Assembly (NCBI GenBank): GCA_030526295.1
Contig: JAUNDA010000002.1
Location: 1 to 64,000, forward strand
Direction: 5' to 3'
Length of the DNA stretch: 64,000 nt
Source of the DNA: Eubacteriales bacterium
GTDB lineage: Bacteria; Bacillota; Clostridia; Lachnospirales; Lachnospiraceae
The notes beneath the pieces were generated by a model. It saw only the letters and a list, made by a program, of their open reading frames with translations. It did not search any database and was not told the DNA's origin. This document shows, piece after piece, positions 53,159 through 60,726 of the stretch; the stretch's first letter is position 1; each line of letters starts with the position of its first letter. Both the position numbers and the translations under genes were made by a program.

Positions 53159-54139
53159 TTATTTCTTTTTCGTAAGCACTTTGTAAGTGCTCTGCAAAAA
53201 CCTGTAAACCTTAGGTGATTTGGCACGAAGCTTAAGTAGCTTCGCCTCCTTTTCAGGCATCTCCCCAAGGAACATCGCATTCTCAGGCTTAAGGATGCAT
53301 TCATCCTTTCCCTCGTTAATGTCAGTATGGAACCTGATACGCCTTAATGCCTCATCGACCTCATCATCGTATTTGTTTCCGGAATCCTCATTAAAGCTTG
53401 TATAAAGCCTAACCATTGCGCGGTAATACTTTTCCCACTTCTTTTCCTGTTCAGCCGGGTCGTTCATTGTATCGGTCCAGCTTCCGGGTCTTCCCATTCT
53501 GTATACTGACATCGGCCTGTCCATGTAGCAGATTTCACCCTTTAATAGCATGAAAAGATGAAGCGGTGCATCACCAACGGGGCAGCTAAAGTACCACTGC
53601 GGAAGGTTCTTTGCATAATCCGCAATGAAAAGCATTGAAGCCGACGGGATTATCGTGTTGTGTGAGATGACCTCCCTAGGTGTGAGGATTCTGTTTCCCT
53701 CATAGGGTCTTATGAAATCATAGCTCTTGTAGCTGTCATCCTCACTCTTTACCTCAGCACTGTGGCAGCACATGCTGCACTCGGGGTGAAAGTCCATGTA
53801 TTCAACCTGTTTTTTAAGCTTATACGGGTCTGTCCAGTAATCATCACCCTCGCAGAAGGCAATATACCTGCCTGTTGCACGCGGGAAATTGAATACTCCC
53901 GAGATATTTGTAATTCCCTTTGAGTACTGGTTTTCCTCCTCGTACATTACCTTTACGGTATTCGGATATTTTGCCTCGTACTCCCTTAGGATTTCTGTTG
54001 TTCCGTCGGTACTGCAGTCATCGTGGATGATGATTTCAAACGGAACATCCCTCTGCTTAAGAAACGACTCAAGGGCCTCCCTTATGTACGGGGCATGATT
54101 GTATGCAAGACAGCATATGCTTACTATTGGATTTTTCAT
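53159..54139 (-). CDS. glycosyltransferase family 2
   Basis: 326 residues: IVSICCLAYNHAPYIREALE at the N-terminus, IIHDDCSTDGT (first Asp of the nucleotide site), AFCEGDDYWTDPYKL (DxD near 95) and a YRMGRPGSWTD segment. It resembles GT2 enzymes decorating surface glycans. No membrane helix. It is encoded four bases after prfA, an odd neighbour for a translation factor, and probably shares its transcript. Confidence 0.92.
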   Translation of the reverse strand: MKNPIVSICCLAYNHAPYIREALESFLKQRDVPFEIIIHDDCSTDGTTEILREYEAKYPNTVKVMYEEENQYSKGITNISGVFNFPRATGRYIAFCEGDDYWTDPYKLKKQVEYMDFHPECSMCCHSAEVKSEDDSYKSYDFIRPYEGNRILTPREVISHNTIIPSASMLFIADYAKNLPQWYFSCPVGDAPLHLFMLLKGEICYMDRPMSVYRMGRPGSWTDTMNDPAEQEKKWEKYYRAMVRLYTSFNEDSGNKYDDEVDEALRRIRFHTDINEGKDECILKPENAMFLGEMPEKEAKLLKLRAKSPKVYRFLQSTYKVLTKKK

Positions 54140-54143
54140 AGCC

Positions 54144-55217
54144 TTACTCCATTTTCGAAAGCTTTGCGGCCTGGTCTGCCGTAATCAGCGAATTAATGAG
54201 CTCGTCAAGATCGCCGTTAATAATCTGGTCGATTTTATATAATGTCAGATGGATTCTGTGGTCTGTTACCCTTGACTGCGGGAAATTATAAGTCCTTATC
54301 TTTTCCGAACGGTCTCCAGAACCTATCTGCGATCTTCTTAAATCATCCTCTGCATCATGCTTTTTCTGAAGCTCCAGTTCATAAAGCCTTGTCCTAAGGA
54401 TTTTCATGGCCTTCTGCCTGTTCTGAAGCTGGCTCTTCTCCTCCTGCATGTAAATGACAATTCCTGTCGGGTAATGTGTGAGGCGCACAGTCGAGTCTGT
54501 TGTATTAACACACTGTCCTCCGTTACCAGATGCCCTTGTGATATCGATTCTTATGTCCTTAGGATCGATTACAACATCAACCTCATCAGCCTCCGGCATA
54601 ACTGCAACCGTAACTGCCGAGGTATGGATTCTTCCGCCTGACTCAGTCTCGGGAACTCTTTGTACACGGTGTACACCCGATTCGTATTTAAGCTTTGAGT
54701 AGGCTCCCTTACCGTTAATCATGAAGGTTATTTCCTTAAAGCCTCCAAGCTCCGATTCATTGTAGCCCGCAAGCTCTGTCTTCCAGCCCTGTCTCGATGC
54801 ATAGTTCTGGTACATCCTGTAGAGCTCTCCTGCAAAAAGTGCGGATTCGTCACCGCCTACTCCTGCCCTTATCTCCATAAAGATGTTTCTGTCATCGTTT
54901 GGGTCTGTTGGAAGAAGGAGAATGTTAAGCTCCTCCTCGAGTCTCTCCTGCTCGCTTCTGGCCGCAGCAAGCTCCTCCTTTAGCATTGCCCTCATATCCT
55001 CATCCTTTTCAGATGAAAGCATCGAGAGTGCATCCTCCTCGTCAGCCCTTGCCTTTTTATACTGTGTATATGTCTTGACTATCGGTTCAAGGTTTGCCTG
55101 TTCCTTCATGAGCTCACGGAAATGAGAGGCATTGTCGGTAACACCAGGTTCCGACAACTCCCCCATTATCTCATCGTAATGAGCCACTATTGAATCAAGT
55201 CTCTCAATAATCTGCAT
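54144..55217 (-). CDS. prfA: peptide chain release factor 1
   Basis: Recognises UAA and UAG stop codons and triggers peptide release. 357 residues. The catalytic GGQ lies in [14 protein letters not shown] (about 225-240), preceded by [20 protein letters not shown], characteristic of RF1. The glutamine is normally methylated by the product of the neighbouring prmC. The start overlaps the end of prmC by 14 bases. Confidence 0.97.
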   Translation of the reverse strand: MQIIERLDSIVAHYDEIMGELSEPGVTDNASHFRELMKEQANLEPIVKTYTQYKKARADEEDALSMLSSEKDEDMRAMLKEELAAARSEQERLEEELNILLLPTDPNDDRNIFMEIRAGVGGDESALFAGELYRMYQNYASRQGWKTELAGYNESELGGFKEITFMINGKGAYSKLKYESGVHRVQRVPETESGGRIHTSAVTVAVMPEADEVDVVIDPKDIRIDITRASGNGGQCVNTTDSTVRLTHYPTGIVIYMQEEKSQLQNRQKAMKILRTRLYELELQKKHDAEDDLRRSQIGSGDRSEKIRTYNFPQSRVTDHRIHLTLYKIDQIINGDLDELINSLITADQAAKLSKME

Positions 55218-56106
55218 AAACCACTCTGTCGTTTTCGCAGTAATCCTTTACTGTCTTTATGTTCTTAAATCCGTTTTCGCTTAAAAGCCCTGCCACATCC
55301 CCAGCCTGGTCAAAGCCGATTTCGAGGTAGATTCTTCCACCCTCATTAAGATGTTCGTGCGCTTCCCTTGCGATGATACGGTAAAAATCAAGTCCGTCGC
55401 TTCCGCCCTTAAGTGCAATCTTCGGGTCATACATTCTGACCTCGGGCATAAGTGTCGGGATTACGTCATCCCTTATATATGGCGGATTTGAAACAATTAC
55501 ATCAAATTTTCCGAGCTTTTCGAACATGTCGCTTTCCACAAGATGGACATTTCCGATGTTTTCACTCACAATCCATTCTGCATTAAGTGCCGCAACCTCA
55601 AGTGCCTTAACCGATATGTCGGAAAGGGTAACCTCATCGAAATTGCCATGCTTCATAAGTGAAATGCCGATGCAGCCAGAGCCCGTGCAAAGATCGAGGA
55701 GAGCCCTTCTGTCACTATCCTTTTCCTCATTAAGCACAGTCTCAACAAGAACCTCAGTGTCAGGTCTTGGAACAAGTACATTTTCATTTACCTTAAATGT
55801 AAATCCGTAGAAATCGGCCTTTTCAAGAATCTGCTGAAGCGGGATTCTTGCCGCCCTCATCATTATGCGGTCACGGTAAAGCCCAAGTGGCATCGCGATG
55901 CCGGGGCCTAACGTCTTAAACACGCCCTCAATATCCGACTCGGCATACATGATGTATTCCTGCTTTGTGATATCAAAGGTGTCAAAGAGTATCTTGAGTG
56001 CGTCATGACGCGCCTCGGGCACCTCTGCCCTTAATAGTTTTTCTTCTCCCTCGCGGGCAAGCTCTCTAAGTGTCATTGTAATTTTTTTATCCGAATCCCC
56101 GCACAT
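55204..56106 (-). CDS. prmC: peptide chain release factor N5-glutamine methyltransferase
   Basis: SAM-dependent methylation of the GGQ glutamine of release factors. 300 residues with an N-terminal helical domain, [15 protein letters not shown] site [15 protein letters not shown] and the catalytic VSNPPYI (NPPY, about 209-212). It is followed by prfA with overlap, the usual arrangement. Confidence 0.96.
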   Translation of the reverse strand: MCGDSDKKITMTLRELAREGEEKLLRAEVPEARHDALKILFDTFDITKQEYIMYAESDIEGVFKTLGPGIAMPLGLYRDRIMMRAARIPLQQILEKADFYGFTFKVNENVLVPRPDTEVLVETVLNEEKDSDRRALLDLCTGSGCIGISLMKHGNFDEVTLSDISVKALEVAALNAEWIVSENIGNVHLVESDMFEKLGKFDVIVSNPPYIRDDVIPTLMPEVRMYDPKIALKGGSDGLDFYRIIAREAHEHLNEGGRIYLEIGFDQAGDVAGLLSENGFKNIKTVKDYCENDRVVYADY

Positions 56107-56173
56107 AAATGCGACAGACCTGTTTTATTGTTCAAATGGTGTTAAACCGTTACCTGGCAAAAATCTTTTTTGC

Positions 56174-57274
56174 TTAGAAGCCGCAGCATGAATTATCATG
56201 CTCATCTTTCTTTTTATGCTCAGCATCTGCCTCATGCTCAGTGTCTGCAGCTTCTGCACTCTCCTGTGCACTTTCGGCCTTGTCGCATTCACCCTCAGAT
56301 CCTGCCGCTGCCTCTGTCTCCACTGCCGGTTCCTCTTCAAATACCCTGCCGAAGTTTTCCGTAAGATATGCCCTCCAGTCAAATACAGCCTCTGTTGCGG
56401 CAATTGCCACCTCTGCCATATCCTCATCGGGCTCAAGTGTTGTAAGTCCCTGCATGAGAAGACCGGGCTTTGCAAAGAAATCAACGAGCTTTGAGTCATG
56501 TGTTCCCATGAACTTAAGTGCCTCATAGCTTATTCCCGCAATAACAGGGATAAGGAACAGTCTAAGAAGGAACTTTAGTGCAACATTGTCAACACGGATA
56601 ACCACAAAGAATAGAATGCTTATTATCATTACGATAAATATGAATGAGGTTCCGCACCTCTTATGCTCCTTTGAGCTCTTCATGACATTTTCCTTAGTGA
56701 GGTCAAGTCCATGCTCAACACAGTTGATGCACTTATGCTCAGCACCATGGTACATGAAGGTTCTCTTTATGTCCTCAGTACCGGATACTATCTTTATATA
56801 TGCAATGAAGATTGCCACCCTGAGCACGCCCTCGAGGAGTGCCTGCCAGAAGTGGTTTGGAATAAATTCAGAGAAAAGTCCCACTATAAAAAGCGGAAGC
56901 CACATGAAAAGCACCACTGACAGCACAAGTGCAAATACAATACTTGCCGTCATGATAATCTTATCAAGCTTATCCCCAAACATTTTCTGAAGCCAAATTT
57001 CAAATTTTGACGGCTTTGTATCAGGGTCATCCTCAAAAAACGAAGCCGAGTAGGAAAGAGTCTGCATGCCGACAATCATCGAATCAACAAAGTTAACAGC
57101 TCCCCTTATGATTGGAAGCTTTGCCCACTTGTGGTCATCCGAAAAAGCCTTGCATGACTCCACCTTTACATCTATTGTCTTATCGGGCTTTCTGACAGCA
57201 ATGGCATATTTGTTTTTGTTTTTCATCATTATGCCTTCGATTACTGCCTGTCCACCAATTCCACTGTATTTCAT
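56174..57274 (-). CDS. DUF1385 family membrane protein (YqhQ-like)
   Basis: 366 residues. GIGGQAVIEGIMMKN at the N-terminus is the family signature; about four membrane helices follow (two near 115-155, then others near 205-250), with MYHGAEHKCINCVEHG (a possible metal site) between them. The C-terminal 70 residues are an Ala/Glu-rich acidic tail ending in a His/Cys stretch (HDNSCCGF). Function unknown, though the family is conserved in the Clostridia rho-rpmE-prmC-prfA neighbourhood. GGAG precedes the ATG at 57274; the TTG four codons earlier lies in that site. Confidence 0.9.
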   Translation of the reverse strand: MKYSGIGGQAVIEGIMMKNKNKYAIAVRKPDKTIDVKVESCKAFSDDHKWAKLPIIRGAVNFVDSMIVGMQTLSYSASFFEDDPDTKPSKFEIWLQKMFGDKLDKIIMTASIVFALVLSVVLFMWLPLFIVGLFSEFIPNHFWQALLEGVLRVAIFIAYIKIVSGTEDIKRTFMYHGAEHKCINCVEHGLDLTKENVMKSSKEHKRCGTSFIFIVMIISILFFVVIRVDNVALKFLLRLFLIPVIAGISYEALKFMGTHDSKLVDFFAKPGLLMQGLTTLEPDEDMAEVAIAATEAVFDWRAYLTENFGRVFEEEPAVETEAAAGSEGECDKAESAQESAEAADTEHEADAEHKKKDEHDNSCCGF

Positions 57275-57302
57275 TTCTGTCTCCAAAACTAGATTCGCTA
57301 TG

Positions 57303-57340
57303 TAAAATTAAAAAGAAGACCGAGCGCTGTAAGCTCGGTC
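57303..57340 (-). terminator. terminator of rpmE
   Basis: Minus strand GACCGAGC (57340-57333) pairs with GCTCGGTC (57325-57318), followed by TTCTTTTTAATTTT. Confidence 0.9.
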
Positions 57341-57355
57341 CCCATAATGAATAAT

Positions 57356-57562
57356 TTACTTGTTGAAGTTGCCGTACTTCTTGTTGAATGCCTCAACACG
57401 ACCACGAGCCTGGCTGGCCTTTTCCTTACCTGTGTAGAAAGGATGGCACTTTGAACAGATTTCTACTGTGATAGCCGGTTTTGTGCTGCCTGTTGTAAAT
57501 GTGTTGCCGCAATGGCATGTTACTGTTGCCTGGTAGTACTTTGGCTGAACGTCTTCTCTCAT
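57356..57562 (-). CDS. rpmE: 50S ribosomal protein L31
   Basis: 68 residues, zinc-binding form: the CHCGNTF cluster and [13 protein letters not shown] provide the four cysteines. Sits on the large subunit and helps bridge to the small subunit. AAGGAG precedes the ATG. It has its own promoter, a leader hairpin and a strong terminator. Confidence 0.97.
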   Translation of the reverse strand: MREDVQPKYYQATVTCHCGNTFTTGSTKPAITVEICSKCHPFYTGKEKASQARGRVEAFNKKYGNFNK

Positions 57563-57582
57563 GTTAATCTCCTTTTCTATTT

Positions 57583-57635
57583 CGGCGATTCCGACCGCCG
57601 TTAAGCTTTATAATACTATCATAAGAAGTCGGCAA
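57583..57635 (-). promoter_or_regulatory. rpmE promoter and leader hairpin
   Basis: Minus strand TTGCCG (57635-57630), 17-base spacer, TATAAA (57612-57607). A second set five to seven bases upstream (TTGCTA, 17, TAGTAT) overlaps it. The leader then forms a CGGCG/CGCCG stem (57600-57583) just before the ribosome site, a possible L31 autoregulatory element. Confidence 0.6.
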
Positions 57636-57656
57636 TAGCAAGCATTTTTTGACATT

Positions 57657-59009
57657 TTAGCAGAATTTAATCTTCTGGGCCATCTGAACAAACTCTGCAT
57701 TGTTCTCAGTCTTTGCAAAAAGGTCAAGTACCTTTTCAGCTGAATCCTCAGGCTTTAACGATCCAAAGCTCTGTCTGATTATTGAAACTGCCGAAAGCTC
57801 TTCCCCTGAAAGAAGAAGGTCATCCCTTCTTGTTCCTGACTTAAGGATATCGATTGCCGGGAAAATTCTCTTTTCCGAAAGCTTTCTGTCAAGCACAAGC
57901 TCCATGTTGCCCGTACCCTTAAACTCCTCATAGATTACATCATCCATACGGCTTCCTGTATCAATGAGTGCAGTTGCAAGAATTGTGAGTGAGCCTCCCT
58001 CTCTCATGTTTCTTGCAGCTCCGAAGAATCGCTTTGGCATATAGAGTGCCGCCGGGTCGAGGCCGCCGCTTAGGGTTCTTCCTGACGGAGAGACAATCAT
58101 GTTGTAAGCACGTGCAAGCCTTGTGATTGAATCAAGAAGGATTGTAACATCCTTTCCATACTCAACAAGTCTCTTTGCACGCTCGATTACCATCTCGGAT
58201 ACCCTTCTGTGGTGCTCTGCCTGCTCGTCAAAGGTTGAGTAAATAACCTCTACATTGTCACCAACAACCTCTTCCTTGATGTCTGTAACCTCCTCAGGTC
58301 TCTCATCAATGAGAAGAATGAGAAGATGCATTGACGGGTCCTGCTTTATGGATTTTGCCACCTGCTTTAAAAGCGTTGTTTTTCCTGCCTTTGGCGGTGA
58401 AACAATCATGCCTCTCTGGCCCTTTCCTATCGGTGCCAGGATGTCGATAACACGAAGGGGCATTGATTCGTCCTCTGCCCTTTCAAGCTTTATTCTTTCA
58501 TTTGGAAAAATAGGTGTAAGGTTTTCAAACTGCGGTCTTCTCACAGCCTCCGCTGCAGGGAAACCATTAATGCTAATAACAAAGAGAAGGGCCGCAAATT
58601 TTTCTCCCTGTGCCTTCGGCCTGCATGAGCCCCTTATTACATCGCCTGTCTTAAGGTTAAATTTCCTTATCTGGCTCGGTGCCACGTATACATCGGAAAC
58701 ACCAGGCATGAAATTCTCGCTTCTTATAAAGCCAAAGCCGTCTGGAAGCACCTCCAGAAGTCCTGTCACCTCAATTCCCGCATCAAGTGCCTTGATTTCC
58801 GGTGAGGGCTGTGTGTTTGTTTTTACCGATGATATCGGAGCTGCTGCCTTTGAATAGAGTTCCTGCGGTTTGTTTTCAGGATTCTGCTCTGCTGCCCTGC
58901 TGAGTGCCTCGATTAATTCGTCCTTCCTGAGTCCTGAGAATCTGATGCCCTGTGCACGCGCAAATTCCCTAAGCTGCTCAAGAGAGAGTGTCTTTAGTTT
59001 TTCTTTCAT
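57657..59009 (-). CDS. rho: transcription termination factor Rho
   Basis: 450 residues. Rho N-terminal helix bundle ([18 protein letters not shown]), an RNA-binding cold-shock-like domain ([23 protein letters not shown], split by family residues), then the RecA-like ATPase with Walker [13 protein letters not shown] (about 215-226), Walker [14 protein letters not shown] and the Q-loop region. A hexameric helicase that releases RNA polymerase. It has a strong promoter and a leader of about 170 bases with a terminator-like hairpin. Confidence 0.97.
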   Translation of the reverse strand: MKEKLKTLSLEQLREFARAQGIRFSGLRKDELIEALSRAAEQNPENKPQELYSKAAAPISSVKTNTQPSPEIKALDAGIEVTGLLEVLPDGFGFIRSENFMPGVSDVYVAPSQIRKFNLKTGDVIRGSCRPKAQGEKFAALLFVISINGFPAAEAVRRPQFENLTPIFPNERIKLERAEDESMPLRVIDILAPIGKGQRGMIVSPPKAGKTTLLKQVAKSIKQDPSMHLLILLIDERPEEVTDIKEEVVGDNVEVIYSTFDEQAEHHRRVSEMVIERAKRLVEYGKDVTILLDSITRLARAYNMIVSPSGRTLSGGLDPAALYMPKRFFGAARNMREGGSLTILATALIDTGSRMDDVIYEEFKGTGNMELVLDRKLSEKRIFPAIDILKSGTRRDDLLLSGEELSAVSIIRQSFGSLKPEDSAEKVLDLFAKTENNAEFVQMAQKIKFC

Positions 59010-59030
59010 TTAAAACCTCTTTTTTAAATT

Positions 59031-59055
59031 GTAAAAAACACCACCTTGAAAGTGG
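59031..59055 (-). promoter_or_regulatory. terminator-like hairpin in the rho leader
   Basis: Minus strand CCACTT (59055-59050) pairs with AGGTGG (59046-59041, one G-U), followed by TGTTTTTT, about 20 bases before the rho start. It could attenuate rho, which is autoregulated in other bacteria. Confidence 0.4.
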
Positions 59056-59183
59056 AAAAGTATTAATTATCTTTGTTAAGTTCGGGTATGTTCCGGGAAT
59101 ATCGGAAATGATTTTTGTAATGATTTTTAATGTCTAGACCACGGAAAAAAATGTCTGATTATTAAGAATTATCCGTTAAATTC

Positions 59184-59211
59184 ATTATACACCATCGTTT
59201 TTCAAAGTCAA
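59184..59211 (-). promoter_or_regulatory. promoter of rho
   Basis: Minus strand TTGACT (59211-59206), 16-base spacer, TATAAT (59189-59184). The leader to the rho ATG is about 170 bases. Confidence 0.82.
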
Positions 59212-59246
59212 ATTATTTCGATTTTTTGAACTTTACTTCAAAACAA

Positions 59247-59275
59247 TTGCGGTTATTTTCTTTTTTTGATAGAAT
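59247..59275 (+). promoter_or_regulatory. promoter of the 59.3-kb membrane protein, leaderless type
   Basis: TTGCGG (59247-59252), 17-base spacer, TAGAAT (59270-59275), then nine bases to the ATG. No ribosome site. Confidence 0.65.
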
Positions 59276-59284
59276 CGGTTTGTT

Positions 59285-60091
59285 ATGAACAGATCGGATT
59301 ATGATGATTACAGATATGATAATAATTCAAGAAGAACCGTAAGACGCAGTTCTTCCGCCGCTTCGAATGAGCCGGCAAGGGAGCGCAGGTCCTCTGAATA
59401 TTATGACAGGGACAGGAATTCTGGCGGTCCCAGTGTTTACTATGATGCCAGGGGAGTAAGGGTAAAGAAATCAAAATTCGCAAACGGATTTGTAAAGGCC
59501 CTGATATTCTTTGTGATTCCTTATATAGTTATTAACTCAATAATTTTCATCCTCGTGACGGCAGCCCCGAAGATTGATATCGCAGTAAAGAACACAGACA
59601 ATTATAAGGATACCACAGTTACATTTGATGTTAACTGCCTGCTGCCCGTAAAGGAGTTAAGCGTAACGATGGAGTCTGAGGAAATCCCATATGAAAAGTC
59701 AGGCAATTCATATACCGCAACAGTAAGCAAAAACGGAACAATTTACATTACCGTAACAGCACTTAACGGTATGTCGACGACAAACTATGCCGAGATTGGA
59801 ATTCTCGATGATGTTCCACCGGTAATCGATGAAACAAAGTGCAGAATCGAAAATGGCGTTCTCACCTTCACAATCTCTGACACACAGTCAGGAGTTGACT
59901 TTGATTCAATCTACGGAACGGATTCCGCAGGACGCACTGTAACACCTGAGTCAATTAACAAGACAAGCGGTACAGTATCAATTCCTATGACAACGAACAC
60001 ACTCGAGATTCATTTCAGTGACATGGTTGGAAATGCAAGGGAGGCTTCCATCTCTGCAAACGAGGTTGAGATGTTCTCAAACCAGCAATAA
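59285..60091 (+). CDS. single-pass membrane protein with Ig-like extracellular part
   Basis: 268 residues, not recognised. Residues 1-65 are a disordered Arg/Ser/Tyr/Asp-rich cytoplasmic region; one membrane helix near 72-94 (ALIFFVIPYIVINSIIFILV); the rest is beta-rich with two Ig/Big-like repeats (VTFDVNCLLPVKELSVTM and LTFTISDTQSGVDFDSIYG). It has its own promoter and terminator. A surface or sensory role is only a guess. Confidence 0.8.
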   Translation: MNRSDYDDYRYDNNSRRTVRRSSSAASNEPARERRSSEYYDRDRNSGGPSVYYDARGVRVKKSKFANGFVKALIFFVIPYIVINSIIFILVTAAPKIDIAVKNTDNYKDTTVTFDVNCLLPVKELSVTMESEEIPYEKSGNSYTATVSKNGTIYITVTALNGMSTTNYAEIGILDDVPPVIDETKCRIENGVLTFTISDTQSGVDFDSIYGTDSAGRTVTPESINKTSGTVSIPMTTNTLEIHFSDMVGNAREASISANEVEMFSNQQ

Positions 60092-60120
60092 TCAAAGAAA
60101 AGCATATAAGCAGTATTTAA

Positions 60121-60152
60121 GGCGTGACCAGATGGTTACGCCTTTTGTTTTT
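60121..60152 (+). terminator. terminator of the 59.3-kb membrane protein gene
   Basis: GGCGTGACC (60121-60129) pairs with GGTTACGCC (60134-60142, one G-U) around AGAT, followed by TTTTGTTTTT. Confidence 0.88.
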
Positions 60153-60166
60153 AGCGTAGTGCTTAT

Positions 60167-60232
60167 GGAATCGTCAGAGGACCGTTCGCGCTTAAGCAAA
60201 GCTTGGTTGCGCGAGGTCTCTCTGACGATTCC
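60167..60232 (+). repeat. dispersed long hairpin element, copy B
   Basis: Outer arm GGAATCGTCAGAG pairs with CTCTGACGATTCC (13 perfect pairs). The inner 40 bases equal those of copy A. It lies between a terminator and the csoR promoter. Confidence 0.9.
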
Positions 60233-60293
60233 TATTATGTACCTTGTGTATGTATTGCCATGCACATCTTCCTGCATTAGCGAAATATAGCGC

Positions 60294-60352
60294 TTGACAT
60301 ATACCCCCATAGGGTATATATTGATTGCATAAAAAATACCCATATGGGGTAT
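60294..60352 (+). promoter_or_regulatory. csoR-copA promoter with two CsoR-type operators
   Basis: TTGACA (60294-60299), 17-base spacer, TATATT (60317-60322). Operator 1, ATACCCCCATAGGGTAT (60301-60317), fills the spacer; operator 2, ATACCCATATGGGGTAT (60336-60352), lies just after the predicted transcript start. Both have the ATACCC/GGGTAT dyad known for CsoR. Confidence 0.85.
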
Positions 60353-60377
60353 ATTGGCATTTAAGAAGGAGAACCCT

Positions 60378-60713
60378 ATGGCTGACATTAAAAATTCAGA
60401 AAACAAAACTTCGGCTTCCTGTCCCCACTGCTCAGAAAAGCATAAGGAAAGGGATGAAAAGGAATTTAGGAATCTAATGAACCGCCTTAAAAGAATCGAG
60501 GGTCAGGTAAGGGGTGTCGAGGGAATGCTTGAAAACAACGCCTACTGCACCGACATACTTGTGCAGGTTTCTGCCATCAATTCCGCCCTTAACAGCTTCA
60601 GCAAGGTCCTTCTTGCAAACCATATGAAGACATGTGTCATTGACAACATTAAAAACGGTAACGATGAGGTTATCGACGAGCTTGTCGGCACACTCGAAAA
60701 ACTGATGAAATAA
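60378..60713 (+). CDS. csoR: copper-sensing transcriptional repressor CsoR
   Basis: 111 residues, all-helical DUF156 repressor. The Cu(I) ligands are C57 (NNAYCTD), H82 and C86 (NHMKTCV). An extra N-terminal CPHC cluster (15-18) plus nearby His may add a second metal site, which is not universal in the family. Without copper it binds the ATACCC/GGGTAT dyads; with copper it releases. The ATG at 60378 has AAGGAG upstream; the TTG at 60354 lies in the operator. First gene of the copper operon, 13 bases before copA. Confidence 0.94.
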   Translation: MADIKNSENKTSASCPHCSEKHKERDEKEFRNLMNRLKRIEGQVRGVEGMLENNAYCTDILVQVSAINSALNSFSKVLLANHMKTCVIDNIKNGNDEVIDELVGTLEKLMK

Positions 60714-60726
60714 CAGGAGTTATTTA

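Noticed and set aside
53089..53304. Upstream extension of the L,D-transpeptidase frame
   Set aside because: It would place 72 basic residues before an evident signal peptide and overlaps the GT2 gene; the ATG at 53088 is better.
60167..60232. Hairpin copy B as the terminator of the 59.3-kb gene
   Set aside because: A canonical terminator with a T-run lies just upstream at 60121-60152, and the hairpin has no T-run.
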